The notes under the pieces are model-generated. The model did not search any database, was not told the origin of the DNA, and worked only from the letters and a program-made list of their open reading frames with translations. Position numbers and translations under genes: made by a program. From Gracilaria caudata (Eukaryota > Rhodophyta > Florideophyceae > Gracilariales > Gracilariaceae), in NCBI GenBank assembly GCA_030374735.1, contig JASCIV010000090.1, positions 1 to 50,056 on the forward strand: DNA of 50,056 nucleotides, read 5' to 3'. Numbering within the stretch: the stretch's first letter is position 1; each line of letters opens with the position of its first letter. Of the stretch, positions 8,696-17,718 are shown piece after piece.

Positions 8696-9177
8696 TTAGA
8701 CTGAAGCCCTTTTCTGGTACGGCGGGGTGGTGAGAGACAGGTGAAAGGGGTCGATGTCGGTTGTATGATGACGATCATGGATCCGCGTTGCCAAGGCGGC
8801 GAACTGTAGAGCAAACTGCGACCTCGAGCCGCCGCGACATGGGTCGGCACAAGTGCGTTTTCGGCCACGGAACTCTGTTTCAAGGGTAGGGTCAGGCGGC
8901 ATTTTTGTAGCCCTAGCTGCGGTGCCGAACGTGCACAGCCGTCAGTGACAACGCGTCATCACGTGACCTGCGTTGATCCCTGAATCGAATTGCGCACCTG
9001 GAAAGGGTGGTCCAAAGCGCGACGGAGACGCAAACTTGAAAGGGTCGCATCGCCGTCTGCTTTTCACAGACTGTCCAACCCTCCCGGTCGCCGATTTCAT
9101 CAGTCTTGCCTCTTAAAAACAGTCCAAAGCAGCCACAGGTCGCCCCATCGCCCTGCTTCTTGCATCAATCATTCACG
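8696..9177. other. Divergent intergenic region (mL40-like / GATase-TPR)
   Basis: This is the shared 5' region of two divergent genes and presumably a bidirectional promoter. It is GC-rich near 8840-8960. I see no TATA box or repeat. The frame of the rightward gene is open upstream to 9106 through a TTG codon but contains no ATG before 9178. Confidence 0.5.
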
Positions 9178-10956
9178 ATGCCTCTTCACGTTCTTCTTAT
9201 CCAGGCCATGTCCATAGTCAACACCGACTGGTATGCAGACCAGTTGCTCGCAACCTCTCCGTACCTACGCTCTTCCACATGCACTGTGACTCGCGTCAGC
9301 TATGACTACGGCGAGAACGTCGAAGCTGTCGAGCAGGCCATGGCCTTACACGATTACAACGCAATCATAGTTTGTGATTTGAGTGCCGAACAAAACGCCT
9401 TCGCCATTGGTCTTGGCTCTCTTATCCAGAACTACGTGCGCTCTGGTGGACGTGTTGCCTTTCCAACTTCAGAAGGTCTCAATCTCATTCCGGTCCTCAA
9501 GGAACTCTTTGACGTTCCATGGACACGATCTTCATATGGAAGGGAGGATTGGGTGCCAAGTCTACAATCGGCAGCTCTCATATCCTCGCAGTTTCCATTA
9601 GGAAATAACGAACAGGCACTGAATATGAACTTTTGCCTCAAGGGCTGTTCCTACACCAATGTCCCACAGTCTGATCGTTGTTTCGAAGCAAAGTCGTATG
9701 AAGACGAAGAGGACAGCGACGAAGACTGTGCACTACCTACAACCCACCCGGAACGCCTTGTACTGGTAGCAGTCCGTAGTTATGGCAAGGGCTTTGTTTC
9801 CTATTTCGGTGATGTCAACTGCGAACTTCCCACCGCTAAGCTCGTTGGTGCGTTTGCTACCGTGCCGCGAAGTCGTCCACCATGTGCATGGGACACTGAG
9901 AGGATCTTGAGACGTGCTATGCAAGTCAAAGAGAGTGGAAATACTGCATTCAGAGCCGACAAAACCGAACAAGCATTGTCTTTCTACATTGCTGCGCAGA
10001 AGGATCTTGATCCTGTAGCCGATCATTGCAAGAAGGAGTACTCCAAAGTGCTTGGCAACATTGCCGAATGTCGACTGAGATTAAAACAATGGTCAGAAGC
10101 CGTTGCAGCAGCCACCAAAGCACTTGAACTTGATCCTTCTAATGTCAAGGCCCATTATCGTCGAACGAGGGCTCACTTGATGGCTGCTGGAGAGGACATT
10201 GATGAGCTGAAGAAAAATGGAGAGGTGAACGCATCTGCAATTTCTCACCTCCATAACCTTGCTGTGAATTTAAGTGAACGTACGCGGCTCGAAGAACATG
10301 CGAGTGATGAATCCAACGAAGAAGAGCCATCTATGCTGCTCGGGAGTTTCGGCGGGGCATCAGTGAACGTGAATACGCACAGTGAGAACCTGAATCTGAA
10401 CGGTCCCCCTAATTCGTGGTGCAATGGACTAGAGCAGGACAAACGGTATGAGTGGCTTGTAGATTGCTATAGAATGCGCTTAGATGACGAATACTGTTGG
10501 AGAGGCGATGTACGTTCTGGATCTCTTTATGATCCAGAGCATACACCTGATACCATGGTAGCGGACTTCTTAGTGTTCTGCAAATTGGCAGTCGCAAGAG
10601 ATGCGCTCCCTGGCGAATGGGTGTGGAGAACGTTTCTGAATACGGCTGTGAATCATCTTCAGTACGCTTTTGAAAAATCGGATGCTCAAGACAAGTACGG
10701 AAGCGAGAATTACTTCAGTGGATTTTTCGAAAATCGACGAAGCCTTCGTTTCACAGCAAATCACATATACGGCTCAGATCTAATGAAGCCAGATGACGGA
10801 AATGAGGAGTACGAAGAAATGCTGGAGCTGGTGGAGAGGCGGTGTTTCCGGGATGACGACCGTGTGAGCTTCCAGCGAGCAAGAACGCTTTTCGTGGATG
10901 TTGGTGAAAAGGATGTATGGCAAGAATTTTTGCAAACGATGCGGCGTCGTCTGTGA
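9178..10956 (+). CDS. GATase-like domain + TPR protein with MYND-associated C-terminal region
   Basis: The 592-residue protein has three parts. Residues 1-230 resemble a class I glutamine-amidotransferase-like (flavodoxin-like) fold: MPLHVLLIQA, NAIIVCDLS (61-69), LIQNYVRSGGRVAFPTSEG (82-100), PWTRSSYGR, and YGKGFVSYFGDVN (202-214). The usual catalytic Cys nucleophile is not obvious, so enzymatic activity is doubtful. Residues 242-340 are TPR repeats (KESGNTAFRADKTEQALSFY; NIAECRLRLKQWSEAVAAATKALELDPSNVKAHYRR). Residues about 415-560 (EWLVDCYRMRLDDEYCWRGD, FLVFCKLAVARDALP, AFEKSDAQDKYGSENYF, RSLRFTAN.IYG) match a region I know from fungal and green-algal proteins that also carry a MYND zinc finger. 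No MYND Cys/His cluster is visible here. Role unknown; probably a cytosolic or nuclear adaptor. Confidence 0.8.
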   Translation: MPLHVLLIQAMSIVNTDWYADQLLATSPYLRSSTCTVTRVSYDYGENVEAVEQAMALHDYNAIIVCDLSAEQNAFAIGLGSLIQNYVRSGGRVAFPTSEGLNLIPVLKELFDVPWTRSSYGREDWVPSLQSAALISSQFPLGNNEQALNMNFCLKGCSYTNVPQSDRCFEAKSYEDEEDSDEDCALPTTHPERLVLVAVRSYGKGFVSYFGDVNCELPTAKLVGAFATVPRSRPPCAWDTERILRRAMQVKESGNTAFRADKTEQALSFYIAAQKDLDPVADHCKKEYSKVLGNIAECRLRLKQWSEAVAAATKALELDPSNVKAHYRRTRAHLMAAGEDIDELKKNGEVNASAISHLHNLAVNLSERTRLEEHASDESNEEEPSMLLGSFGGASVNVNTHSENLNLNGPPNSWCNGLEQDKRYEWLVDCYRMRLDDEYCWRGDVRSGSLYDPEHTPDTMVADFLVFCKLAVARDALPGEWVWRTFLNTAVNHLQYAFEKSDAQDKYGSENYFSGFFENRRSLRFTANHIYGSDLMKPDDGNEEYEEMLELVERRCFRDDDRVSFQRARTLFVDVGEKDVWQEFLQTMRRRL

Positions 10957-11170
10957 AAGCTGCCTTTGACCGAAGACCTCAATGAAGATGTGGGATTAGC
11001 CTGAGACAACAAGGTTCTGCGTACGTCTTAGAATCTGATGCTTTGTGCTCATCGTAAACTCGTGATCTTTTGCCCCTTTTGGACAAACTTGAAAACTTTA
11101 CCGAGTACGAAGGTCGCTTACGAGCCTCTCTCTCTCTCTTGTTTATAGGCACACTAGCTTAATTAGAACT
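10957..11170. other. Spacer before the LINE remnant
   Basis: It holds a short CT run at 11127-11139 and no gene. It leads directly into the sense-strand LINE fragment. Confidence 0.5.
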
Positions 11171-11375
11171 ATGTGCGTATTACTTCCAGGGGACGACGAA
11201 AGCAGGGAGGATTACAATCGTTCGCGGGCTGCGGAAGTTACTTTAGCACAGTTCTACACTGGACACACGCCTAGGCTGCATCCGGTAGCGAGCTACCTAG
11301 AGAACAAGATGCTGCGTTGTGATTGTGCGCTACGAGTCAAAAAAGACTGCGAGCACGTTGTCTTCTTCTTCTTCT
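11171..11375 (+). mobile_element. LINE ORF C-terminal fragment, sense copy
   Basis: The encoded stretch DDESREDYNRSRAAEVTLAQFYTGHTPRL...MLRCDC...KKDCEHVVF is the C-terminal tail of a LINE polyprotein that follows RNase H. It has the TGH motif and a C.C....D..HV.F gag-knuckle-like end. It is cut off at both sides and finishes in a TTC repeat. Its 11184-11361 part is about 95 percent identical, in inverted orientation, to 11564-11742. It has no start or complete product of its own. Confidence 0.8.
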
Positions 11376-11421
11376 TCATTGTGGAAGTTGTGCTCTAATT
11401 CCTAACACAACCAAGCAGCAC

Positions 11422-11859
11422 CTAAAGGTACTTCTCTCTCCTTAAAAAGGCCAGAAATCGACGTGGCGCTTCCAGTATCAAATCTCTAAGCGACTTTTGG
11501 CGGTAATCTCGACGACCGCGAAAGATTTCGCGTCGGCTAGCGGTTGTCAAAAGACAACGAAATACAACGTGCTCGCAGTCTTTTTTAACTCGTAGGGCAC
11601 AATCGCAACGCAGCATCTTGTCCTCTAGGTAGCTCGCTACCGGGTGCAGCTTAGGCGTGTGCCCAGTGTAGAACTGTGCCAAAGTAATTTCCGCAGCCCG
11701 CGAACGATTGTAATCCTCTCTGCTTTCGTCGTCCTCTGGAACTAACACTCGATTACCTTGATTCAACCGCAACGCAGCCTTAACATCCCAGAATGCTTTT
11801 AAGCGTTTTATGAGCCGCGACTGGATGAGCATAGTGTTTCTACATGCCTTTGAGTACAA
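11422..11859 (-). mobile_element. LINE ORF C-terminal fragment, inverted copy
   Basis: On the minus strand the frame is open from a TTG at 11859 (first ATG 11835) to a stop at 11422 and encodes about 145 residues. It has the same DDESREDYNRSRAAE.TLAQFYTGHTP block as the sense fragment to the left, then MLRCDC...KDCEHVVFRCLLTTASRREIF and a basic end. This is the natural C terminus of a non-LTR element; the reverse transcriptase and endonuclease are missing, so the copy is 5'-truncated and dead. Whether it belongs to the same family as the long element at the right edge cannot be told, because that element's C terminus lies outside the window. Confidence 0.8.
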
Positions 11860-12003
11860 TGCGGTAATGTTTAACCCTTGAAAGAGTTGTACTTCAGCTT
11901 ACAGCGGCGGTCAATCGGCGCGCCACCTTGCTCCTGCCACAGGAGCCTACGGTCTCAGCTGAGACCCCGAGAGCAGCATAAATAAAATTGCGTTCATTCA
12001 TTC
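11860..12003 (+). mobile_element. Probable LINE 3' UTR and (ATTC)n tail
   Basis: This stretch contains the perfect palindrome GGTCTCAGCTGAGACC (11951-11966), AATAAAATTG and ends CGTTCATTCATTC. Ending in a short tandem repeat is common for non-LTR 3' ends. Its sense orientation next to an inverted ORF piece fits a twin-primed insertion. The assignment is inference from position and the simple-repeat tail. Confidence 0.4.
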
Positions 12004-12020
12004 TACATACCATTCCTTGC

Positions 12021-12641
12021 TCACGCCTGAGATTCAGCATTTTCTCCCATAGGTTGAAGTGGCATTTCTTGTTTAGATTGCATACTTTCCATTTCCATTT
12101 CCATTCTATCCAGCATCACATCCTCATCCCCCCACTGATCACCAGATGAATCACACCCTGCGAATGCTTCAAGCTCATCTGGAGGAGCTTCTGCCATAAC
12201 CTGTCCGCCACCTTCATTGGCTTTGGTGCCACTGTCATCAGCAGGAGTCCGTTCAAACTCGGCGTTAACCTCGCGAAATTCTGCTAGTCGAAGATTAGCG
12301 AGCATAGGCCTAAGCGACCTATTTGTGCCCAATGCTTGGGACGCAAATATGAATTCCGACAACGAATACTGAGGTGCAACTTCCTTTGACCATGTAGACA
12401 TGTCACGCAATAAATCCCCCAATGCCTTCGCTTCGCGTCCCTCCGGAGGTTTTCCGCGGGCTTTTGCCCTTCTACCGATTTTTATGACTTCTCGAAATGA
12501 TGTCTCTGGGAAGTCGTCAACGGTTAACTTCGGTATCAAATGCGAGGCTCGTCGTTTCTTCGTTGGCGGCTCTGACTGAGGCGGAACGGGAACAGGATGA
12601 GGGACGCCCCCTTGGGTTACGACAGCCTGAGCAGGAATCAT
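12021..12641 (-). CDS. TIPIN/Swi3/Csm3 replication-fork protection protein
   Basis: The 206-residue product contains a Swi3 domain at residues about 38-118: PKLTVDDFPETSFREVI, then RRAKARGKPPEGREAKALGD, LLRDMSTWSKEVAPQYSLSEFI and ALGTNRSLRPMLANLRL. Order, spacing and the G.G.E..DL..LL..M..W...L.P...F.DFI...E.LG signature match TIPIN (animals), Swi3 (fission yeast) and Csm3 (budding yeast). This protein pairs with Timeless/Tof1 at replication forks, stabilises stalled forks and helps activate the S-phase checkpoint in the nucleus. The N terminus is Pro-rich with KKRR (28-31), a possible nuclear signal; the tail is acidic and Met-rich. The start is a clear ATG. It diverges from the membrane protein gene across 357 bases. 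Confidence 0.75.
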   Translation of the reverse strand: MIPAQAVVTQGGVPHPVPVPPQSEPPTKKRRASHLIPKLTVDDFPETSFREVIKIGRRAKARGKPPEGREAKALGDLLRDMSTWSKEVAPQYSLSEFIFASQALGTNRSLRPMLANLRLAEFREVNAEFERTPADDSGTKANEGGGQVMAEAPPDELEAFAGCDSSGDQWGDEDVMLDRMEMEMESMQSKQEMPLQPMGENAESQA

Positions 12642-12998
12642 ACGGTGAGCCTTTGAGAAAAGTAACCTAGCACCTGCAAGTCACTGATGGGCGAGCCCTC
12701 GATGTCTCCGATTTCTTGAGTCGCCCTGATGTGATTTGCCCCGTCTTTTTCATTTCCCGCCAAATCACAGTTTCGGTTGTTTCCGCATGAATTCCCTACC
12801 TTTCACAAAAAGAAAGCAATGGAAAGCAAATCCCCAGATTTTGAGCCTTTTGGTTAATCGGATCTTTCTTCATGTAACTAATAACCTCAATGCTGAAACT
12901 TCAATCAGTGACGACGCCGCTTCGGAATGTTGAGCTCATGCATTCGTTTCGGTAAAGTCGCGCTCACCACTCTTCTTCTGCTGTGATTTATAGGCGCA
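12642..12998. other. Divergent intergenic region (TIPIN / membrane protein)
   Basis: This is the shared upstream region of two divergent genes. A short uORF (ATG 12939 to TAA) precedes the rightward gene. GTAAAG at 12952 and TTATAG at 12988-12993 could mark a tiny 5'-UTR intron of 42 bases, but that is shorter than I would trust. Confidence 0.4.
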
Positions 12999-14732
12999 AT
13001 GGAAATCGGTTTTATAACTCCAATCTCATTCTCCACGCTGCACGTTTCTCGAAAGCGCCCTCGTTCGACATGCTGCGCAGCTTCAAATCCATCCCAGTCA
13101 GATGAGCTTCCGAAATTCGCCTCAATGTTCGGCCCACCGCCTGTGCCAGATTCCATCAAGCGTTTGGATATGCTCGAATTTCAGCGCAGACAAGAGGCTA
13201 CTCCAATGCCTCCTTTACCACCTGAAGTGCTACAATCTCTTCTAGAAAAGTACCCACGCATCAAGCAATTCCACGAAGCTATGCAACGAGAAATGCAGCG
13301 AGATGACTATGACCCCGATGATCATCGAGTTTATTCATGGGCATATAACTATCTGAGACCCTGGGCTATGGGACGTGCTCTGCAAGCTCTTATTGCGGGT
13401 TTGGTGGCGTTTTCTTGCGTCAAGCTGGTTCAGTATGTGAGAAGTCACGTTTCAAGGGGTGTAATGATGAACGCTCTGGTTTCTGCGGATTCTGTTTTCA
13501 CGGCTTCTTTTGCAGGAGTTTTCCCAGTGTTTCTTTGTTCGTGGGCATTGTATAGAGCGCGGTTCAATGACGTACATACCGATGGTGTGCGACGTTCGGT
13601 GTTAATGTTCTGCCTCACTGCAATCGCACTTCCGGGGGCTTGGGCAATGGCGGCAACATCAAATGTATGTCTGGCACTTATGTCGTCGGTATTTGTGCGA
13701 TGTATGCTGTTTATTCCAATATGGAGTTGGATAGACATACGACGAGAAGCCAGCCTTGGGGACGCCCCGTTGGCGAAGCTCTACAGGGTATGGAGATTTC
13801 TTGCCACTGTTACTGTCCTTTGTTTTGGAACTATGTTGCGAATATTGAGCTTATGCGTGCCGCGCGATGTTCCACGCACGGTTTTTGGGCAACAAGCAGA
13901 GTCGTTGAGGCACTCGTTATGGAAAAGATTTCCCATTTCATGTTCACTTTGCAATGATCCGCGCGGACTGTTTCTATTGGGAAGTCTGGTCGTGATCGGC
14001 TTACTGGGATATGCTCTATACCTTATCATTTTTGTCACAGACTGTTGCCGAATTAATTGTCATCGAGAATGCGAATCAATACTTACCGCATTCTTCGTAA
14101 AGAAAGGAATATATCAACCAAATCGTCATCCAAACGAAATCAAACTCTCTCTCTCGGCACCCAGCCCGGATGCATCATTTCTTCCTTCTCGTCCAATGAT
14201 GTTGCGGCCGGATGAGGATCAGTTGGCGACCAACTCAGGAGTCATGGAGAACATAAACTTGCCAATTTTTGCATACTTGGATAAGGAAGAAGAGATAATG
14301 AAGCAAACAGGAGTTACCGAATGGCTCAAGTATCGCTCTGAGCAAGTTCCGGCACACACGGAAAAAGAGAAAGAAGAGAGGGACAGAAAAGCTCTGCTTT
14401 CTTGGGCAAGACCTCTAGCACCAGAAGAAGAGAAGCTATCTATTGACGATTACTTTCAGACTGTAGAAGATGACGAGTATTTTTATGACCCAACTACAGG
14501 AAACTGGGTGTTTGTGGAAGGAGCTGGAGAACGCGAAGACGGCGAGAGTGGGAGCAAGGGGAATGCTCAAAATGGATTAGACTTGAATTCCGACGACGAG
14601 GTTGTTGAGATTCCGCCTGAATGGGAACCCATTATACAAAGGATGCTGGACAGTAACAATCAACGCGATGACAGACCGGACTCACGGGATGACGAAGACT
14701 CTGACTCTCCTTTCGCTTCCGTGTACGTGTGA
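12999..14732 (+). CDS. Polytopic membrane protein with possible plastid leader, 577 aa
   Basis: I do not recognise this family. The first 30 residues are hydroxylated and basic with few acids (SFSTLHVSRKRPRSTCCAAS), compatible with an organelle transit peptide. Residues 40-120 are soluble and Pro-rich. Six hydrophobic helices follow, at about 128-147, 163-184, 198-218, 221-245, 264-287 and 322-346. A loop and the region just after the last helix contain clustered cysteines (C315, C318, C349, C350, C354, C358) that could bind metal. The C-terminal 200 residues are acidic and contain EYFYDPTTGNWVFVE, reminiscent of OCRE-type octamers but single. The start is a true ATG and the gene has no intron. 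Function unknown; a plastid envelope or thylakoid protein is a reasonable guess. Confidence 0.75.
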   Translation: MEIGFITPISFSTLHVSRKRPRSTCCAASNPSQSDELPKFASMFGPPPVPDSIKRLDMLEFQRRQEATPMPPLPPEVLQSLLEKYPRIKQFHEAMQREMQRDDYDPDDHRVYSWAYNYLRPWAMGRALQALIAGLVAFSCVKLVQYVRSHVSRGVMMNALVSADSVFTASFAGVFPVFLCSWALYRARFNDVHTDGVRRSVLMFCLTAIALPGAWAMAATSNVCLALMSSVFVRCMLFIPIWSWIDIRREASLGDAPLAKLYRVWRFLATVTVLCFGTMLRILSLCVPRDVPRTVFGQQAESLRHSLWKRFPISCSLCNDPRGLFLLGSLVVIGLLGYALYLIIFVTDCCRINCHRECESILTAFFVKKGIYQPNRHPNEIKLSLSAPSPDASFLPSRPMMLRPDEDQLATNSGVMENINLPIFAYLDKEEEIMKQTGVTEWLKYRSEQVPAHTEKEKEERDRKALLSWARPLAPEEEKLSIDDYFQTVEDDEYFYDPTTGNWVFVEGAGEREDGESGSKGNAQNGLDLNSDDEVVEIPPEWEPIIQRMLDSNNQRDDRPDSRDDEDSDSPFASVYV

Positions 14733-15608
14733 GTTCATAATGCTAGTAAAGAAGACTTGCTTCAGGAGTGTTTTATTTCCGCAATGGCCACACGAAACGT
14801 CAACTATGGATCTCATGGGTCGTGCCCGTGAACTTGTGACTAAGACCAGCATTACGGGTAGGGGCTACTCTATCCTCAGATGCGTTTTTGTTTCGAAGGA
14901 CAAGCATGGTGTAGTTAAAAAGAGCGCGAGTTCACATGAACATGGGCATGGCGTTCGAAAAAGAGTTTGCTTTAATCATCAGAAGGTTAGCGAAATAGGT
15001 AAGTACGGAGAACAACTCAGGATGTTAGTGCTGCACTATGCAGAGAAACAAGGCGCAAATGACGGCCTTACGTGCCTAGATGAAAGGTGACCTGCGCTCT
15101 GGGATGTGGAGCAGTCCACGGTGGTTCACTAGGATCTCGTGTGCAATCGCAGTCGTGAAGACAAATATCCTACCACCCCTCTGCCGCGGCGGAGAAAACC
15201 GGAAGTCAATCGCTTCTCATACGATACGTACACATTCCAACTCGCTCACAACGGCGCACGCAAGTGTCGCGACAAAAGAAAGAAAGTCAGCAAGTGGAGT
15301 TGGGGGAACAGGGCAGCTGCGCGGACGCAAGCTGGCCCAGGGTCATAAATTAAGCGCCCAAAGCCACCGTTGCGGTGACCTTGTGGACGTCAAGCTCCCT
15401 GCCAAAGGCAAGCCCACGAGGGACCGTGGCGTGCAATGGGTGCTCTCGATCCAGCTCACGCCTCCTTCTTGAATCGGCCGTGAGCGGCGCCAGGTAAGTA
15501 TGACCGGAAGATCACGGGAGTCCATACCGCCGCCACGGGCGCTCTTTTATAGTGGTTTAGGAAGCCTCACCGCCGGCGTTCGCAACGCTACACTGAGACA
15601 CGCAGATG
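14733..15608. other. Gene-poor region downstream of the membrane protein
   Basis: No supportable gene. An open frame across 14602-15090 is a shadow that begins inside the preceding gene. From 15090 to 15540 the sequence is more GC-rich and patchy, without recognisable domains. Confidence 0.5.
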
Positions 15609-15636
15609 CTACAAGGGTACAGCTGTACCGTTGTAG
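15609..15636. repeat. 28-bp near-perfect palindrome of the dispersed motif
   Basis: The arms CTACAA...TTGTAG enclose GGTACAGCTGTACC; only one base pair of the 28 breaks symmetry. It contains CTACAAGGGTA, the core shared with many other intergenic copies in this window. Confidence 0.7.
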
Positions 15637-15740
15637 AAGTTTCTCGAAAAAGAATTTGAAAAAGTGGGAAACGTTTCAAGGGGAAAAAGAATCAGTTCGT
15701 TACTTTTCTTTATTTGCTTCAAACTTGTGTTACAGTGTTA

Positions 15741-15955
15741 CAGGGGGGGGTCACAATATAGTGCCGAGTTTATTAGTGCCGGCTCCAATATAGTGCTACC
15801 CCAATCGCCATGGCACGACTTTTCCCGCCAAAACGGGGATCAGGGCGCTATATGTTCAAAGCCTAACCTGGGCTGACATCCTATATTTCCCGACCCTAAA
15901 TAGTGCCACCCCCTTTTCCATGGCAAGGGGTGGCACTATATAGTAGACCCCACTG
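15741..15955. mobile_element. MITE-like DNA element with TIRs and TA target duplication
   Basis: The ends are inverted copies: the left reads CAGGGGGGGGTCAC-AATATAGTGCC and the right, reversed, CAGTGGGGTCTACTATATAGTGCC. Both sides are flanked by TA (15739-15740 and 15956-15957), the target duplication of Tc1/mariner/pogo-type transposases. The 215-base interior has further partial copies of ATAGTGCC and a GCCACCCC...GGGGTGGC hairpin near the right end, and no ORF. It is non-autonomous; a transposase partner would be elsewhere. Confidence 0.7.
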
Positions 15956-15974
15956 TATGGTAAAATGTTATACC

Positions 15975-16003
15975 TTACAAGGGTAGTACCGTCGTACCCT
16001 ACG
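15975..16003. repeat. Dispersed intergenic motif copy
   Basis: TTACAAGGGTAGTACCGTCGTACCCTACG combines the AAGGGTAG and GTACCGTCGTAC cores and is partly self-complementary. It lies 20 bases beyond the MITE. Confidence 0.6.
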
Positions 16004-16436
16004 TGTAAAAATAAAGTATCGAAATCTACACTGCCTTCCGAGCTCGAAAGATGGATTTCGGGAAACGGAAAGGAGCGTTGGCACAAACAAGGACAATCAG
16101 AACCTGAACGCGAGACTGATGGATTGATGGTGGCGCTTCACAGCAGTGTGCCACGCGGCGACGAATTGTCGGCACCGGTTGCATCCCCCCCCAACAATTA
16201 TCGCTCAGTGGCTGTTTTTGCCCGGCGAGATCAGGCGTTGCGTGGTAGTGCGTCCACAACACAAGGCACGATCTTGAAGAAGAAAGAACTGTTTTCTCGT
16301 TTTACAAAAAGACACTCACACTTTCTCTCTCACACGCTAATGCGTGAGTCACACACTATATGGGTAACATCCACATCGAACAAGGAAATGTGATTAAAAA
16401 CTCAACTTGTACGATATGGGGAATATAGGGGTATGC

Positions 16437-16460
16437 GGAGGGGGAGGGGGAGGGGGAGGG
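16437..16460 (+). repeat. (GGGGGA)n G-quadruplex-capable tract
   Basis: Four G tracts separated by single A residues lie about 175 bases beyond the stop of the MYB gene, on the strand opposite to its transcript. The tract could form a G-quadruplex in DNA or affect 3'-end formation; this is inference. Confidence 0.6.
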
Positions 16461-16632
16461 AAAAAGGAGACACACAAGGAAAAAATATAGGGGAGAAACG
16501 CACAAACACGTGGGTAGCACAAAAGAAAGAAAAGAATGTTAGGGTTGTACCAACACAGCATTGCTGCATTGTCAACACAACCAAGTCGCAACCACCGCCA
16601 CCAAAAAGGACACAGAAGAGCCGCAACACTCA

Positions 16633-17643
16633 TCATAGATCGGCCAAGAGCGATTCATCAAAGTTGCCGTTCTTCTGAGCGCCATTCAAAATGTCCATAT
16701 CCAATTCCGTATCCCTGCCGGTCTCAAAAATCTCCGAGCGGCCATCCTGCACCGCGGTAGTAATTCGTCTCATGAAGTCGTCGTAGTCGGCCAGGTTCGT
16801 CAGGCTCGAGTCCTTTTTCATGCCCGCACCAGACGAGGAAGCGACCGGAGCAGGTGTGGTAGTATTCATCAATTGGTCATTGACATCCGTCACGCACACC
16901 TCCTCACTGACACAGTCCTCTCCATCGTTGGAAACAGGGGAACAAGCGCAATCATTCACGTCATCCATAGGACAAGTACTCTCACTCTGCGCCGCATCCT
17001 GCTGTTCCTTCTTCTGCGTCACGCTCGGCGAAGAGGCCGCGGCCGCGGCGGCTGCAGCAGCTGCCGCAGCCAACGCTTGATTCCTTCTCTTCTTCGCCTC
17101 TCTCTCGAGTTTCATCTGGTACTTCTGCGCATGAGTCCTAACCTGCTTCGGTGTTCTAGTGCCAACAAACTGACTAATAGCAACATAATTCTTCGCGCCA
17201 AACAGCTTGACAGCGTACAAAAACTGCTGATGCTCTTTAGCGGTCCAATACCGACTCTTGCCCGCCTTGTCTTCCTCCTCCGTAGCAGCGGCGGCCGCGC
17301 TCGCGAACAATTGCGCGCCCGGAAGCTGTACAGGCGGCGAATTGGTGCCGGGAATCACCGGCATGTTGGCGGCAGCGGCCGCGGCAGCGGCGGCCATCTG
17401 CAGGGGATGAGGCGCAGTCATTGGATGCAGTGACGGCGCCATGGCCAACATGGCGTGCATGTGCGCAGCGTGCAAACGGGCCAGATCGTGTGCGGCGAAT
17501 ACCGAAGATGTATCATGGACGCGCGTCTTCAATTTTCGAATGTGGGTGGTGCAGCGGGCCAGGTCGGCTTCCAATTCGACGATGCGTTTGTGTTGACGAT
17601 CGATGATTGAGTCGTAGTTGGGAGAGAGTGCGGTGTCGGCCAT
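16633..17643 (-). CDS. SHAQKYF-type single-repeat MYB transcription factor
   Basis: The 336-residue protein has one MYB-like repeat at residues 129-178: KSRYWTAKEHQQFLYAVKLFG, then KNYVAISQFVGTRTPKQVRTHAQKYQMKL. The THAQKY block is the hallmark of the plant and algal SHAQKYF (CCA1/LHY, DIV, MYB1R) class. These bind DNA in the nucleus and often act in circadian, light or metabolic control; the target here is unknown. Residues about 12-45 form a short coiled coil with RQHKRIVELEADLARC, suggesting dimerisation. Three poly-Ala tracts (84-92, 116-120, 190-203) and an acidic, Ser-rich tail complete it. The frame is open 87 codons upstream through a Pro-rich stretch, but the first ATG is at 17643; a GTG start is unlikely. 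Confidence 0.88.
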   Translation of the reverse strand: MADTALSPNYDSIIDRQHKRIVELEADLARCTTHIRKLKTRVHDTSSVFAAHDLARLHAAHMHAMLAMAPSLHPMTAPHPLQMAAAAAAAAANMPVIPGTNSPPVQLPGAQLFASAAAAATEEEDKAGKSRYWTAKEHQQFLYAVKLFGAKNYVAISQFVGTRTPKQVRTHAQKYQMKLEREAKKRRNQALAAAAAAAAAAAASSPSVTQKKEQQDAAQSESTCPMDDVNDCACSPVSNDGEDCVSEEVCVTDVNDQLMNTTTPAPVASSSGAGMKKDSSLTNLADYDDFMRRITTAVQDGRSEIFETGRDTELDMDILNGAQKNGNFDESLLADL

Positions 17644-17670
17644 GGTTGCGGGTGAGGACGATGGCAGGGG

Positions 17671-17718
17671 TGGCGGCGGTGGCGGCTGTGGCGGCTGTGG
17701 CGGCGGCGGCGGCTGCGG
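17671..17718. repeat. (GGC)n-type trinucleotide repeat in MYB 5' leader
   Basis: Imperfect GGC/TGT repeats lie 30 bases before the MYB ATG. Read in the MYB direction they are GCC-rich and in frame with the gene, so the leader could encode a Pro-rich extension if translation began upstream. Confidence 0.6.

Noticed and set aside
12952..12993. Possible 42-nt intron in the 5' UTR of the membrane protein gene
   Set aside because: It is shorter than the demonstrated intron and no reading frame depends on it.
14602..15090. 162-codon open frame
   Set aside because: It begins inside the membrane protein gene in another frame and contains no known motif.
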